A stretch of DNA of 30,387 nucleotides from RGIG5612 sp045546255 (GTDB taxonomy: Bacteria; Bacillota; Clostridia; Lachnospirales; Lachnospiraceae). The position numbers were made by a program, and so were the translations under genes. The notes beneath the pieces were generated by a model that was given only the letters and a program-made list of their open reading frames with translations, was not told where the DNA came from and ran no database searches. This document shows positions 14,524 through 22,481 of this stretch, piece by piece. The stretch lies in assembly GCA_045546255.1 (NCBI GenBank), contig JAZQCK010000074.1, positions 1-30,387 of the forward strand, written 5' to 3'. How positions within the stretch are numbered: position 1 is the stretch's first letter; each line of letters opens with the position of its first letter.

Positions 14524-15276
14524 ATGACTGAACATAGGGGACTAAACGGAAATCAAATCAAAATGATCGCCATTATCGCAATGACGATCGATCATGTGAC
14601 ATGGATCCTCTGGCCGGGATATGACTACCGGTGGTGGATCCTTTTGCTTCATGTGATCGGAAGGCTCACCGCGCCGATCATGTGGTATTTTATCGCCGAG
14701 GGATATCATTATACCCGGGATATCAAGAAATATATCCTAAGGCTTTTTATCTTTGCTGTCATATCACATTTTGCCTATGACTTTGCACTGAACATACCGT
14801 TCATTCCGTTTACGACAGGAATCTTCAATCAAACCGGAGTCATGTGGGCGTTGCTATGCGGCCTTTTGGTTCTCGTGGTCTGCGATTCGCCGTCCCTTCC
14901 GGGATGGGGGAAAGTGCTGCTGATCATTGGGCTCTGTGTGATCAGCTTCCCGGCGGATTGGAGCTGCATTGCAACATTGGCGATCATGGGAATCGGAACC
15001 AACAGGGGCAATTTCCGCAAGCAGATGTTTTGGATGATGGCATTTGTCTTCATGTATTCCATCGTCTTCTTTTTCTTTATTGATAAGATCTATGCGATCT
15101 TGCAACTGTTTACCGCACTTACAATTCCGATCCTGAAGTCCTATAACGGCGAACGCGGAAAGTGGAAAGGCATGAAGTGGTTCTTTTACATCTACTATCC
15201 GCTGCATTTGGTGGTGCTCGGAATCATACGTGTTTTGATCCGTGATGGCGTCAATATCATGATTGGCGGCAGATAA
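14524..15276 (+). CDS. TraX-family membrane protein
   Basis: A 250-residue multi-pass membrane protein matching the TraX family: LNGNQIKMIAIIAMTIDHV at the N-terminus, LLHVIGRLTAPIMWYFIAEG, then RLFIFAVISHFAYDFA, and FFYIYYPLHLVVLG near the C-terminus. TraX acetylates F pilin in Escherichia coli; chromosomal Firmicutes relatives are not characterised and may be membrane acyltransferases acting on envelope molecules. It starts 27 bases after the kinase gene and is probably in the same transcript, so it may be an output of the two-component system. It ends seven bases from the convergent debranching-enzyme gene, without a terminator between. Confidence 0.88.
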   Translation: MTEHRGLNGNQIKMIAIIAMTIDHVTWILWPGYDYRWWILLLHVIGRLTAPIMWYFIAEGYHYTRDIKKYILRLFIFAVISHFAYDFALNIPFIPFTTGIFNQTGVMWALLCGLLVLVVCDSPSLPGWGKVLLIIGLCVISFPADWSCIATLAIMGIGTNRGNFRKQMFWMMAFVFMYSIVFFFFIDKIYAILQLFTALTIPILKSYNGERGKWKGMKWFFYIYYPLHLVVLGIIRVLIRDGVNIMIGGR

Positions 15277-15283
15277 GAGTGTT

Positions 15284-18200
15284 TCAACGGGAAAGGTCAA
15301 TATCCGGAAGAGTCTCTGTACAGTGCCAGAGCCAGTTGTTGCCGACGGTGGATGGGACGTTCATTCTCGCAGAGTCATCCAGATATAAAACATCCTGCAG
15401 CTGGAAGATGACCCATGGTGCACTCGAGTGCAGCAGTTCCTGAAGCGTCTCTTTTGCCAGACGCATTGCTTCTGCACGTGATGCAGCAATGTCATCGCTT
15501 TCCATGCTGTTGGCCGGTGCCGACTGTTCATTGAATTGACATTGCTCATTCAAGTCGCTGTTTATGCCTAACTGGCTGAGGTACCATCCAACCAGTGTCT
15601 GATTATCATGTGTACCGGAATAAAAGATTCGGGAGTGGATCTGTTCCGGATTCATTGCACGCATTTCATCTCGGCTGAACTGCCAGATGTTCATTCCTGG
15701 AAATCCTGTTAATTTAAGGAGGTTGAAAACCTCGCTGTCTAAAAGACCGAGGTCTTCCGCAATGATCGGAAGAGAGTCGGGATCGCCGCTGTCTTTCAGT
15801 CGTTCTTCCATGCACTTAAAGAACTTCATTCCGGGGCCATGCTGCCAGCAGCCTTCCTTTGGAAGTTTGCCTTCTGGAATCGCAAAGTATTCGGAAAAGC
15901 TTCGGAAGTGATCCAGCCTGATATAATCAAAGTATTTCAAAGACAGGCGTAGCCTCTGATACCACCACTCAAATTGATCTTTTTCCATTGCCTCCCAGTT
16001 ATAAAGCGGGTTCGCCCAATACTGTCCGGTCTCTGAAAAATAATCCGGAGGGACACCGCCGACATTCAGCAAGTGTCCGTTTTTATCTAACTGGAAGCAT
16101 TCCGGATGCGCCTTCAGATCGGCACTGTTTGGAGCTGCATAGATTGGAAGGTCTCCAATCAGAGAGATGCCTTTGCTGTTTGCATACTTTTTTAATTTCA
16201 CAAGCTGCGTAAAGAAAGCGTACTGGTCAAAAGCGAAAGATTCAGTGAGCGGAGTCATCCCTTGTTCTGCAGCATATTCCGTCCAGTCATTCAGCCAATA
16301 TGAATTCTCCTCACAGAACTCTTCAAATCCTGCTTTTTCTGGGATTTCGTCCAGGTCGATATAACGGCTCTCTCCTGCAAAGACGCAGGGGCTGAAGTAA
16401 GGCGAGTAGCCCGCTCCGATCGGGCCAATCGGGAGTAGCTGCCAAAGTTTAGCACCACTTTTGGCGAGCCAGTCAACAAAGGCACGGCCTCTTTTTCCAA
16501 GGGCGGCCGAGGCGTGAAGTGATGGTTCGGCAGAACCCTCTGAAGATACTTCCGGAAGGGAACTAAAGTGGCATAAAATACCGGATGCTTTCGGAAGCTC
16601 TAAAGCAGCAGGACGTTCCTCTTTCAAAAGGATCACTGCCGATGAAAGCGGTTTCACAGCAACTTCCAAGGATGTCTCTGTCACAGAGATTTCTTCCGAT
16701 TTCAGCAGTTCTAAGCCATATACAAATTTTTTATCTTTATGGATCCTGCTGAACAATGTCTTGAACGGCTCGGAAAAATATTTTTCCTCATAGGTCGGAT
16801 TCACGATCGTAAGGATCGTTTCTTTCTCATTCGAGCGGATCACAAACAGGCAACCGTCGCGATGTGTGATCTCGAAAGCGCCTTCCTTTAAAGACGGATG
16901 TGAATCATAGATAAGACCAAGCATGCGGTAGTGATAAAGGAGGTCTCCGTCTTCGTGGCCCCACGGATAAGTCCTGCGGTTGTCGGGGTCTTTGCTTCCC
17001 TGCACACCGACTTCATCTCCGTAATAAACACAAGGAACGCCTGGCATGACATACTGCAGAGAAGAGAGCATTTTAAGGCGCGCCCGCGCCTGTTCATATT
17101 GATCACCGTTCAGATAGAGCGCAGCGCCTTTTGGCATAAAGCGGCCGTCTTCTCTGTGGTGATCTCCTTCTGCCGGCATGTAACTTCCAAGAACAGAGAG
17201 GATACGTTCGCAGTCATGTCCGCCAATTAGATTCAAAGAACCGTAGAACGCTTCTTTCGGATAGTTCTCTTCCATGCTTTTCATCTTACGGCAGAACATT
17301 TCCGCGCTCTCTTTTCCGAGACAATAGTCGATCGCATTGTCCCGGAACGGATAGTTCATGGTTCCATCCAGCTCATCACCTGCGAAATATTCCCGCAGTT
17401 GGCCATAGCTGTATTTATTGCTGGCATCTTCCCAGACCTCACCGATCAGGAGATCATCGGGGTCTTCTTTTAAGCAGTCATGGATATTCTTTATAAAAGT
17501 ATCCGGAAGTTCGTCTGCAACATCCAGTCGGAAACCGGAAGCACCGAGCCCCAGCCAGTTTTCGATCACGCCTCCCGGACCGCAGATAAACATATCGTAT
17601 GAAGGATCATTTTCTTCAACATTCGGAAGGTCCGTTACACCCCACCAGCATTCATAGCCCGGGTGTTCATTTCTGAAACGGTACCAGTTTCTGAATCTGG
17701 AATTTTCATGAGCATATGCACCCTGCGTTTTCTCGAAGGTATTGCCTTTCTTCCTGTTGCCGATCTTTTCGTAGTTCTGGTACTTATCAAAATAGATGCT
17801 GTCTGCACCGGTATGGCTGAAGACACCGTCTAATATAATGCGGATATTATTGCGGAAGCATTCTTTCGCTAAACGACGGAAGGTCTCATTATCTCCAAGC
17901 AACGGATCAACCTGCATGTAATCAGCCGTATCATAACGGTGATTCGAGGCGGCTTTAAATATCGGATTTAAATAGAGTGCAGTAACTCCTAATGATTTAA
18001 GATACGGAATCTTCTCACGGATACCATTCAGTGTTCCGCCAAAGAACTGCCAGTTTGTGACATTGCCTTCGGCGTCTTTGATATAGTGCGGGAGGTTGTC
18101 CCAGTCCTCTTCAAAGAAGCGGGAAGCACCCTGCCAGCCTTCCGGAAGAACAGCAGCAGCTTTACGTTTCTCGTAATCTTCTCCACGCGCAAAACGATCC

Positions 18201-18601
18201 GGAAAGATCTGATAGACCAAGGCATTTTTATACCAGGACGGAATTTCGAATTCATTATAGACCGTAATCTGGAATGACGGAGGCTGGGTGTTATCATAGA
18301 CGCAGCCCTCGCCGCCTAAAGATTCCGGATTGTTTCCGTAACAGATGATCTTGTCACCATAGTTTGCAACAAAAAAATACCAAAGAACGCAAGGCTCTTT
18401 TGGCATTTCGATTTTTGCGGTGAAGAGGGCAGCAGACTGGTTCATCGGAACCATGGTCTCGCCCTTTCCTTCCTGCCAGAGGCGGACAGAGGCGCCATGA
18501 CAGCCCGGAGCAAACAGATTCAAAGTGACGGTCTCGCCGCATGTGACTGCTCCGAACGGCTGACGATATCTGATATTCTGGGAATCGTGACAAATCTGCA
18601 T
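15284..18601 (-). CDS. Fused GH13 debranching enzyme / GH77 4-alpha-glucanotransferase
   Basis: One 1105-residue polypeptide carries two complete glycosidase modules. An N-terminal beta-sandwich (1-115) precedes a GH13 alpha-amylase-type domain (about 120-660) with region I DGVFSHTG, nucleophile Asp360 in GFRLDVAD, acid/base Glu388 in LLIGEVWE and Asp463 in GGHDCE. From about 672 a MalQ-like GH77 domain follows: ILCHFSSLPE, LLPIGPIGAGYSPY, VGGVPPDYF, nucleophile Asp897 in YIRLDHFR, acid/base Glu949 in IIAEDLG and Asp999 in SGTHDN. The expected role is debranching of phosphorylase limit dextrin plus maltodextrin disproportionation in the cytoplasm; there is no signal peptide. The ribosome site is AAGGAG. 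It lies downstream of glgA beyond the structured RNA. Such fusions are known in Clostridia. Confidence 0.93.
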   Translation of the reverse strand: MQICHDSQNIRYRQPFGAVTCGETVTLNLFAPGCHGASVRLWQEGKGETMVPMNQSAALFTAKIEMPKEPCVLWYFFVANYGDKIICYGNNPESLGGEGCVYDNTQPPSFQITVYNEFEIPSWYKNALVYQIFPDRFARGEDYEKRKAAAVLPEGWQGASRFFEEDWDNLPHYIKDAEGNVTNWQFFGGTLNGIREKIPYLKSLGVTALYLNPIFKAASNHRYDTADYMQVDPLLGDNETFRRLAKECFRNNIRIILDGVFSHTGADSIYFDKYQNYEKIGNRKKGNTFEKTQGAYAHENSRFRNWYRFRNEHPGYECWWGVTDLPNVEENDPSYDMFICGPGGVIENWLGLGASGFRLDVADELPDTFIKNIHDCLKEDPDDLLIGEVWEDASNKYSYGQLREYFAGDELDGTMNYPFRDNAIDYCLGKESAEMFCRKMKSMEENYPKEAFYGSLNLIGGHDCERILSVLGSYMPAEGDHHREDGRFMPKGAALYLNGDQYEQARARLKMLSSLQYVMPGVPCVYYGDEVGVQGSKDPDNRRTYPWGHEDGDLLYHYRMLGLIYDSHPSLKEGAFEITHRDGCLFVIRSNEKETILTIVNPTYEEKYFSEPFKTLFSRIHKDKKFVYGLELLKSEEISVTETSLEVAVKPLSSAVILLKEERPAALELPKASGILCHFSSLPEVSSEGSAEPSLHASAALGKRGRAFVDWLAKSGAKLWQLLPIGPIGAGYSPYFSPCVFAGESRYIDLDEIPEKAGFEEFCEENSYWLNDWTEYAAEQGMTPLTESFAFDQYAFFTQLVKLKKYANSKGISLIGDLPIYAAPNSADLKAHPECFQLDKNGHLLNVGGVPPDYFSETGQYWANPLYNWEAMEKDQFEWWYQRLRLSLKYFDYIRLDHFRSFSEYFAIPEGKLPKEGCWQHGPGMKFFKCMEERLKDSGDPDSLPIIAEDLGLLDSEVFNLLKLTGFPGMNIWQFSRDEMRAMNPEQIHSRIFYSGTHDNQTLVGWYLSQLGINSDLNEQCQFNEQSAPANSMESDDIAASRAEAMRLAKETLQELLHSSAPWVIFQLQDVLYLDDSARMNVPSTVGNNWLWHCTETLPDIDLSR

Positions 18602-18628
18602 AATTGCACTCCTTAATAATTCATATAC

Positions 18629-18869
18629 AGGTCAGCGATACGCAGAATCTATTTTCTCCGATTCCGTCGTCTATTCTTCTAACGCGCCCTTCAAGATTTC
18701 TTTTCGGCCGGAGCACGTCCGGGATATTCCTGATGAATATCCCTCCCTTACTCCTACAGGTTTTCCGGACTTGAAGTCCGAAACCTGTACCACGGAAATC
18801 TTTCATGCCGCCTAAGAAGAATTGCGACTCCTCCATAGTCGAAAAATAGTTTCTGTGTATCGCTGACCT
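18629..18869 (-). ncRNA. Large structured RNA element in the glycogen operon
   Basis: A 241-base gap element with very strong self-pairing. The ends form a closing helix: 13 perfect pairs (18629-18641 with 18857-18869), one mismatch, 5 pairs (18643-18647 with 18851-18855), one mismatch, then 7 pairs (CTATTTT/AAAATAG). Nested inside, read on the minus strand, are CGACT/AGTCG, ATTCTTCT/AGAAGAAT, AAGATTTC/GAAATCTT, ACAGGTTT/AAACCTGT carrying an inner CGGACT/AGTCCG stem, GGAGTA/TGCTCC and GGGATATTC/GAATATCCC. A TATAAT box just outside the 5' end, the strand of both neighbours and U-G pairs in two helices favour the minus strand; one position of the closing helix pairs better on the plus strand. 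A 71-codon frame inside looks fortuitous. My best guess at a known family is the raiA motif RNA, from memory of its size and layout only. Confidence 0.75.
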
Positions 18870-18871
18870 TT

Positions 18872-18902
18872 ATTATAAATTAGTTCATAAGTTCGCTGTA
18901 CA
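18872..18902 (-). promoter_or_regulatory. Predicted promoter of the structured RNA / debranching gene
   Basis: A perfect TATAAT (18872-18877, minus strand) lies between the end of glgA and the RNA element. TGTACA (18897-18902) is a poor -35 match with a 19-base spacer. Initiation six or seven bases after the -10 box would fall on the first bases of the closing helix, so the transcript would begin almost exactly at the start of the structure. Confidence 0.45.
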
Positions 18903-20298
18903 GCTTCCGATATTCCTTCGCAGAAGCTTTCCAGGAGAAGTCTTCTGCCATTGCGGTCTTTTGCATGTTGGTCCATCTGCGTCTGTGGTTGTACCAGACA
19001 TCAAGCGCACAATCGACAGCATAAAGCATGTCGCCGGCATTGAAAGTCAGGAAGGAGAAACCATTGTCGCTGTGGACGGTATCCTTAAGACCACCGGTTT
19101 CACGAACGAGCGGAAGCGTCCCATATCTCATTGCGATCATCTGCGTGAGTCCGCATGGTTCAAAACGGGACGGCACCAGCATGACATCAGCGCCGGCATA
19201 CATTCTATGAGAAAGTCCGTTATCAAATTTGATGGAAGCGGAAAATTTCTCTGGATCGATTCCTGCATAATAGGAGAAGGATTCTTCGTACTCGTGATCG
19301 CCAACACCTAAAACGGCAAGCTGCATCGCACGCTTTTGAAATTCCGGAAGCAGGTAATTTACAAGGTCTAAGCCTTTCTGCTCTGTCAGCCGGCTGATGA
19401 TCACAAAGAGCGGGATTTCAGAATCTACTTTTAATCCCAGTTCTTTCTGCAAAAGCGCCTTATCTTCTTTTTTCTTAGCAAGCGTTTCCACATCGTAATT
19501 GACCGGGAGTTCTTTGTCTTTTGCGGGGTCCCAAACTTTATAGTCGATACCGTTTAAAATACCGACGAGGGAATCTTTGCGTTTGTTAAAGAGCCAGTCC
19601 AGCTCTTCTCCGTAGTATGGCATGCAGATCTCTTCTGCATAGGTCGGGCTGACAGTTGTCACACGGTCAGCATAGATGCAGGCGCCTTGCATATAGTTTG
19701 CTGTATGGTCATCGCTCATCAGCTGAGCGGCAGCCGGTGTATGGGACAGCCCGCAGATATCTCCAATCACGAAGTCTGAATATTTACCCTGAAACTTCAG
19801 GTTGTGGATCGTAAAGATCGTTTTAATGTTGGTAAATTCCGGAATCGCCATGTATTGTTCTTTTAAGAACACCGGCACCATCGCAGTGTGCCAGTCGTTA
19901 CAGTGGATGATGTCCGGAATAAATCCATCGAGATGCAGGATGCATTCCAGCACAGCCTTAGAGAAGAAGGCGACACGTTCACCGTCATCAAATTCTCCAT
20001 AGACCTGATTCCGTTTAAAATAATATTCGTTATCTAAAAAGTAATAGAGGATTCCTTTATGTTTCAGGCTGAACAGGCCGCAGTACTGATTCCGCCATCC
20101 GAGAGGAACGGAAAAGGTCGTAATAAATTCCATCTTCTTCACATACTTCTCCGGAATTGCGGAAAGCTTCGGAAGAACGACGCGTACATCAAATGCGGAC
20201 GAGGAGACCGCTGCAGGGAGTGAGCCTGCAACATCTCCTAAGCCGCCTGTCTTCATAAACGGATCTGCTTCAAACGCAGTAAATAATATTTTTGTCAA
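18880..20298 (-). CDS. glgA: Glycogen synthase (GT5, ADP-glucose type)
   Basis: A 472-residue GT-B glucosyltransferase that extends alpha-1,4-glucan from ADP-glucose. The N-terminal domain has the KTGGLGDVAGSLP loop (Lys16) that binds ADP-glucose; the C-terminal domain has FVIISRLTEQKGLDL and the VPSRFEPCGLTQMIAMRYG segment with the EX7E-type residues, then RETGGLKDTV. The start codon is TTG at 20296-20298, overlapping the glgD TGA (TTGA), with AAAGGA eight bases upstream; MTKILFTAFEAD then aligns with GlgA N-termini. It is the fifth gene of the operon and ends 10 bases before the structured RNA. Confidence 0.96.
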   Translation of the reverse strand: MTKILFTAFEADPFMKTGGLGDVAGSLPAAVSSSAFDVRVVLPKLSAIPEKYVKKMEFITTFSVPLGWRNQYCGLFSLKHKGILYYFLDNEYYFKRNQVYGEFDDGERVAFFSKAVLECILHLDGFIPDIIHCNDWHTAMVPVFLKEQYMAIPEFTNIKTIFTIHNLKFQGKYSDFVIGDICGLSHTPAAAQLMSDDHTANYMQGACIYADRVTTVSPTYAEEICMPYYGEELDWLFNKRKDSLVGILNGIDYKVWDPAKDKELPVNYDVETLAKKKEDKALLQKELGLKVDSEIPLFVIISRLTEQKGLDLVNYLLPEFQKRAMQLAVLGVGDHEYEESFSYYAGIDPEKFSASIKFDNGLSHRMYAGADVMLVPSRFEPCGLTQMIAMRYGTLPLVRETGGLKDTVHSDNGFSFLTFNAGDMLYAVDCALDVWYNHRRRWTNMQKTAMAEDFSWKASAKEYRKLYSELMN

Positions 20299-21317
20299 AC
20301 GATTTGTCCTTTCTTTGCAAAGTATGGCACAGCTTCGGTTCCCTCGATATGGGAGTTCGCCATAATATTGACTCTCTTATCGCAGATAAAGTTTTCAATA
20401 TAAGCGCCTTCGCCGACGTTGCAGTGCTGCATGAGTACGGAGTTCTTGATCTTTGCGCCTTTATGCACCGTAGAGCTACGGAAGATCACGCTGTTTTCAA
20501 CTTCTCCTTCAATAACGCATCCGGCAGCAATGAGTGAATTCTTGATCTTTGCAGAAGGCGTATAGAATGTAGGAGCCCTGTCCTGAACATTCGTATAGAT
20601 CTGGTGGTCCGGGTTAAAGAGTTCCATGCGGACATCTTTTTCCAGAAGAGAAATATTACCTTTGAGGTAATCACTCATGTTGCCGATCGTAATGACATGA
20701 CCGCCAAAGCGATAGCCTCCGATAGCGGCATCGCCGAGGTGGTCAGCAATGATCTGCTTGATCCCCATGAAATCCAGATTGCTGAACCAGGTCGCAAGAT
20801 CGACCAGGAACGAACGGTTGATGACCCAGCAATCCAATGGGATTTCATTGCCGTCCTTTTCCGTAAAGGCGATCGTGATATCGTTACCGCTCTCTTCGTG
20901 TTGTTCGATCATCGGACGCAGGTCCATATTGAAGATCTTATCTACACCCATCAAGACGACATAATCCGCATTGTCATAATCGATAAAGCGGAAGTTCATG
21001 ATGATATCGCGAAGCAGGAAGCGGTCTGCATTATTTCTTTTTCCATATACACTTCCGGGGAGCATGAACAAGCTGTTAGTTTTACGTCCGAATCCCCAGG
21101 CTTTACCGGTACCGACATGGTCGATCAAAGAACGGTTGTTAAACGGCATAATGATGCCGACTGTGCTGATCCCTGAGTTTTTCATATTGGAAAGAGGAAA
21201 GTCGATCAGACGATATCTTCCACCGAACGGCATTGCCGCAAGGGCTCTCTCTTCCATGAGCTGATCAATATCCTCGATAATATAGTTCGCAGAAATAAGT
21301 CCAATTGTTTTTTTCAT
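20295..21317 (-). CDS. glgD: GlgD, regulatory-type ADP-glucose pyrophosphorylase subunit
   Basis: A 340-residue GlgC homologue with an N-terminal nucleotidyltransferase-like domain (FGGRYRLIDFPLSNMKNSGIS) and a C-terminal left-handed beta-helix (SLIAAGCVIEGEVENSVIF, AKIKNSVLMQHCNVGEGA). The glycine-rich GGxGxRL catalytic loop is replaced by SANYIIEDIDQLMEERAL, so it is unlikely to be active alone. In other Firmicutes GlgD forms a complex with GlgC and raises its activity. I place the start at 21317 (MKKTIGLIS) because GAGGTGA, the end of glgC, is an ideal ribosome site five bases before it; a start at 21335 would overlap glgC. It ends in a 4-base overlap with glgA. Confidence 0.93.
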   Translation of the reverse strand: MKKTIGLISANYIIEDIDQLMEERALAAMPFGGRYRLIDFPLSNMKNSGISTVGIIMPFNNRSLIDHVGTGKAWGFGRKTNSLFMLPGSVYGKRNNADRFLLRDIIMNFRFIDYDNADYVVLMGVDKIFNMDLRPMIEQHEESGNDITIAFTEKDGNEIPLDCWVINRSFLVDLATWFSNLDFMGIKQIIADHLGDAAIGGYRFGGHVITIGNMSDYLKGNISLLEKDVRMELFNPDHQIYTNVQDRAPTFYTPSAKIKNSLIAAGCVIEGEVENSVIFRSSTVHKGAKIKNSVLMQHCNVGEGAYIENFICDKRVNIMANSHIEGTEAVPYFAKKGQIV

Positions 21318-21322
21318 TTTTC

Positions 21323-22456
21323 TCACCTCGCCCATTCACTTGCAGCGCTGACTACAATGATCTTTCCGTCCGGATCTTCGATGACGGAACCGTCCTTGAT
21401 GGCAACACCTTCATTAACGATTGCCTTTGTGATCTTGCAATTCTTGCCGACGATGACATTCGGCAGAAGGACAGCGTCTTTCACTTTTGATCCTTCTCCG
21501 ACGATCACTGCAGAGGCAAGGCTTGAATGCGTTACACTGCCTTCGACGACACAGCCATTGCTGACCATAGAAGATTTCACTTTTCCTTTTTTACCTACAT
21601 AGTGGGCAGGGTAGAGGTTGGAGTTTGAGAAGATGTGACTTCCCTCCTGGAACATCATGGTTCCGATTTCTTTACTGATCATCTCCATCTGGGCCTCATA
21701 GTAGCTGTCGATCGTTCCGACATCTTTCCAATAACCGTGGAAGTAATACGGATATAGTTTCTTGCCACCGCTCATCAGTGTCGGGATGATATTTTTTCCG
21801 AAGTCGTGTTCGGAGTCTTCGACTTTATGGTCAGCCAGTAAAGCAGCCCTTAAGACCGGCCATTTAAAGATGTAGATACCCATCGAAGCCAATGTGCTGT
21901 CCGGGTTTTTCGGCTTTTCGGAGAATTTATAAATACGGCCTTCCTCATTAACAGACATGATGCCGAAACGGCTGGCCTCTTCTAATGGAACATCATAAAC
22001 AGAAATCGTAAGATCTGCGTCGTGTGCAATATGTTCCGAAAGCATATCTGCATAATCCATTTTGTACAGATGGTCTCCGGAAAGGATCAATACGTGCTCC
22101 GGAGTATACTGGTCGATAAAGTCGATGTTTCGATAAATGGCATCTGCAGTGCCATCGTACCATCTGCCGCCGGTCTCAGTTGCATAAGGCGGGAGGATGT
22201 GAACACCGCCGTCGGTCGAGTCCAGATCCCATGGTTCGCCGGTTCCGATATAATGGTTTAAAACCAGCGGTTTGTACTGCGTTAAAACACCAACCGTATC
22301 GATCGAGGAATTGACACAGTTCGATAAACTGAAATCAATGATTCGATATTTTCCGGCAAACGAAACTGCCGGCTTGGCAATGTTTTTTGTCAGTGCTCCT
22401 AAGCGGCTCCCCTGACCGCCTGCAAGAAGCATGGCAATACATTTCTTTCCTGACAT
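21323..22456 (-). CDS. glgC: Glucose-1-phosphate adenylyltransferase catalytic subunit
   Basis: A 377-residue enzyme making ADP-glucose from glucose-1-phosphate and ATP, the committed step of bacterial glycogen synthesis. The catalytic loop GGQGSRLGALT begins at residue 13, followed by KPAVSFAGKYRIIDFSLSN, the WYDGTADAIYRN motif, ILSGDHLYKMDY (metal-binding Asp) and FSEKPKNP. The C-terminal beta-helix (VVEGSVTHSSLA, VIVGEGSKVKDAVLLPN) supports subunit assembly and allostery. GGAGGTG precedes the ATG. The gene lies 25 bases after glgP and five bases before glgD. Confidence 0.96.
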   Translation of the reverse strand: MSGKKCIAMLLAGGQGSRLGALTKNIAKPAVSFAGKYRIIDFSLSNCVNSSIDTVGVLTQYKPLVLNHYIGTGEPWDLDSTDGGVHILPPYATETGGRWYDGTADAIYRNIDFIDQYTPEHVLILSGDHLYKMDYADMLSEHIAHDADLTISVYDVPLEEASRFGIMSVNEEGRIYKFSEKPKNPDSTLASMGIYIFKWPVLRAALLADHKVEDSEHDFGKNIIPTLMSGGKKLYPYYFHGYWKDVGTIDSYYEAQMEMISKEIGTMMFQEGSHIFSNSNLYPAHYVGKKGKVKSSMVSNGCVVEGSVTHSSLASAVIVGEGSKVKDAVLLPNVIVGKNCKITKAIVNEGVAIKDGSVIEDPDGKIIVVSAASEWAR

Positions 22457-22481
22457 TTACTACACCTCCATAAAACAATAA

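Noticed and set aside
18621..18836. 71-codon minus-strand frame inside the structured RNA region
   Set aside because: Its sequence is composition-like, rich in Arg and Gly, and follows the helices rather than a protein family; the start codon lies in a hairpin loop. Treated as a by-product of the RNA.
18602..18879. Riboswitch with a terminator or ribosome-site switch for the debranching gene
   Set aside because: No T-run follows any helix and the AAGGAG ribosome site (18607-18612) lies outside the closing helix, so no expression platform can be drawn.
20604..21176. 190-codon plus-strand frame opposite glgD
   Set aside because: Shadow of glgD on the opposite strand; no independent family signal or ribosome site.
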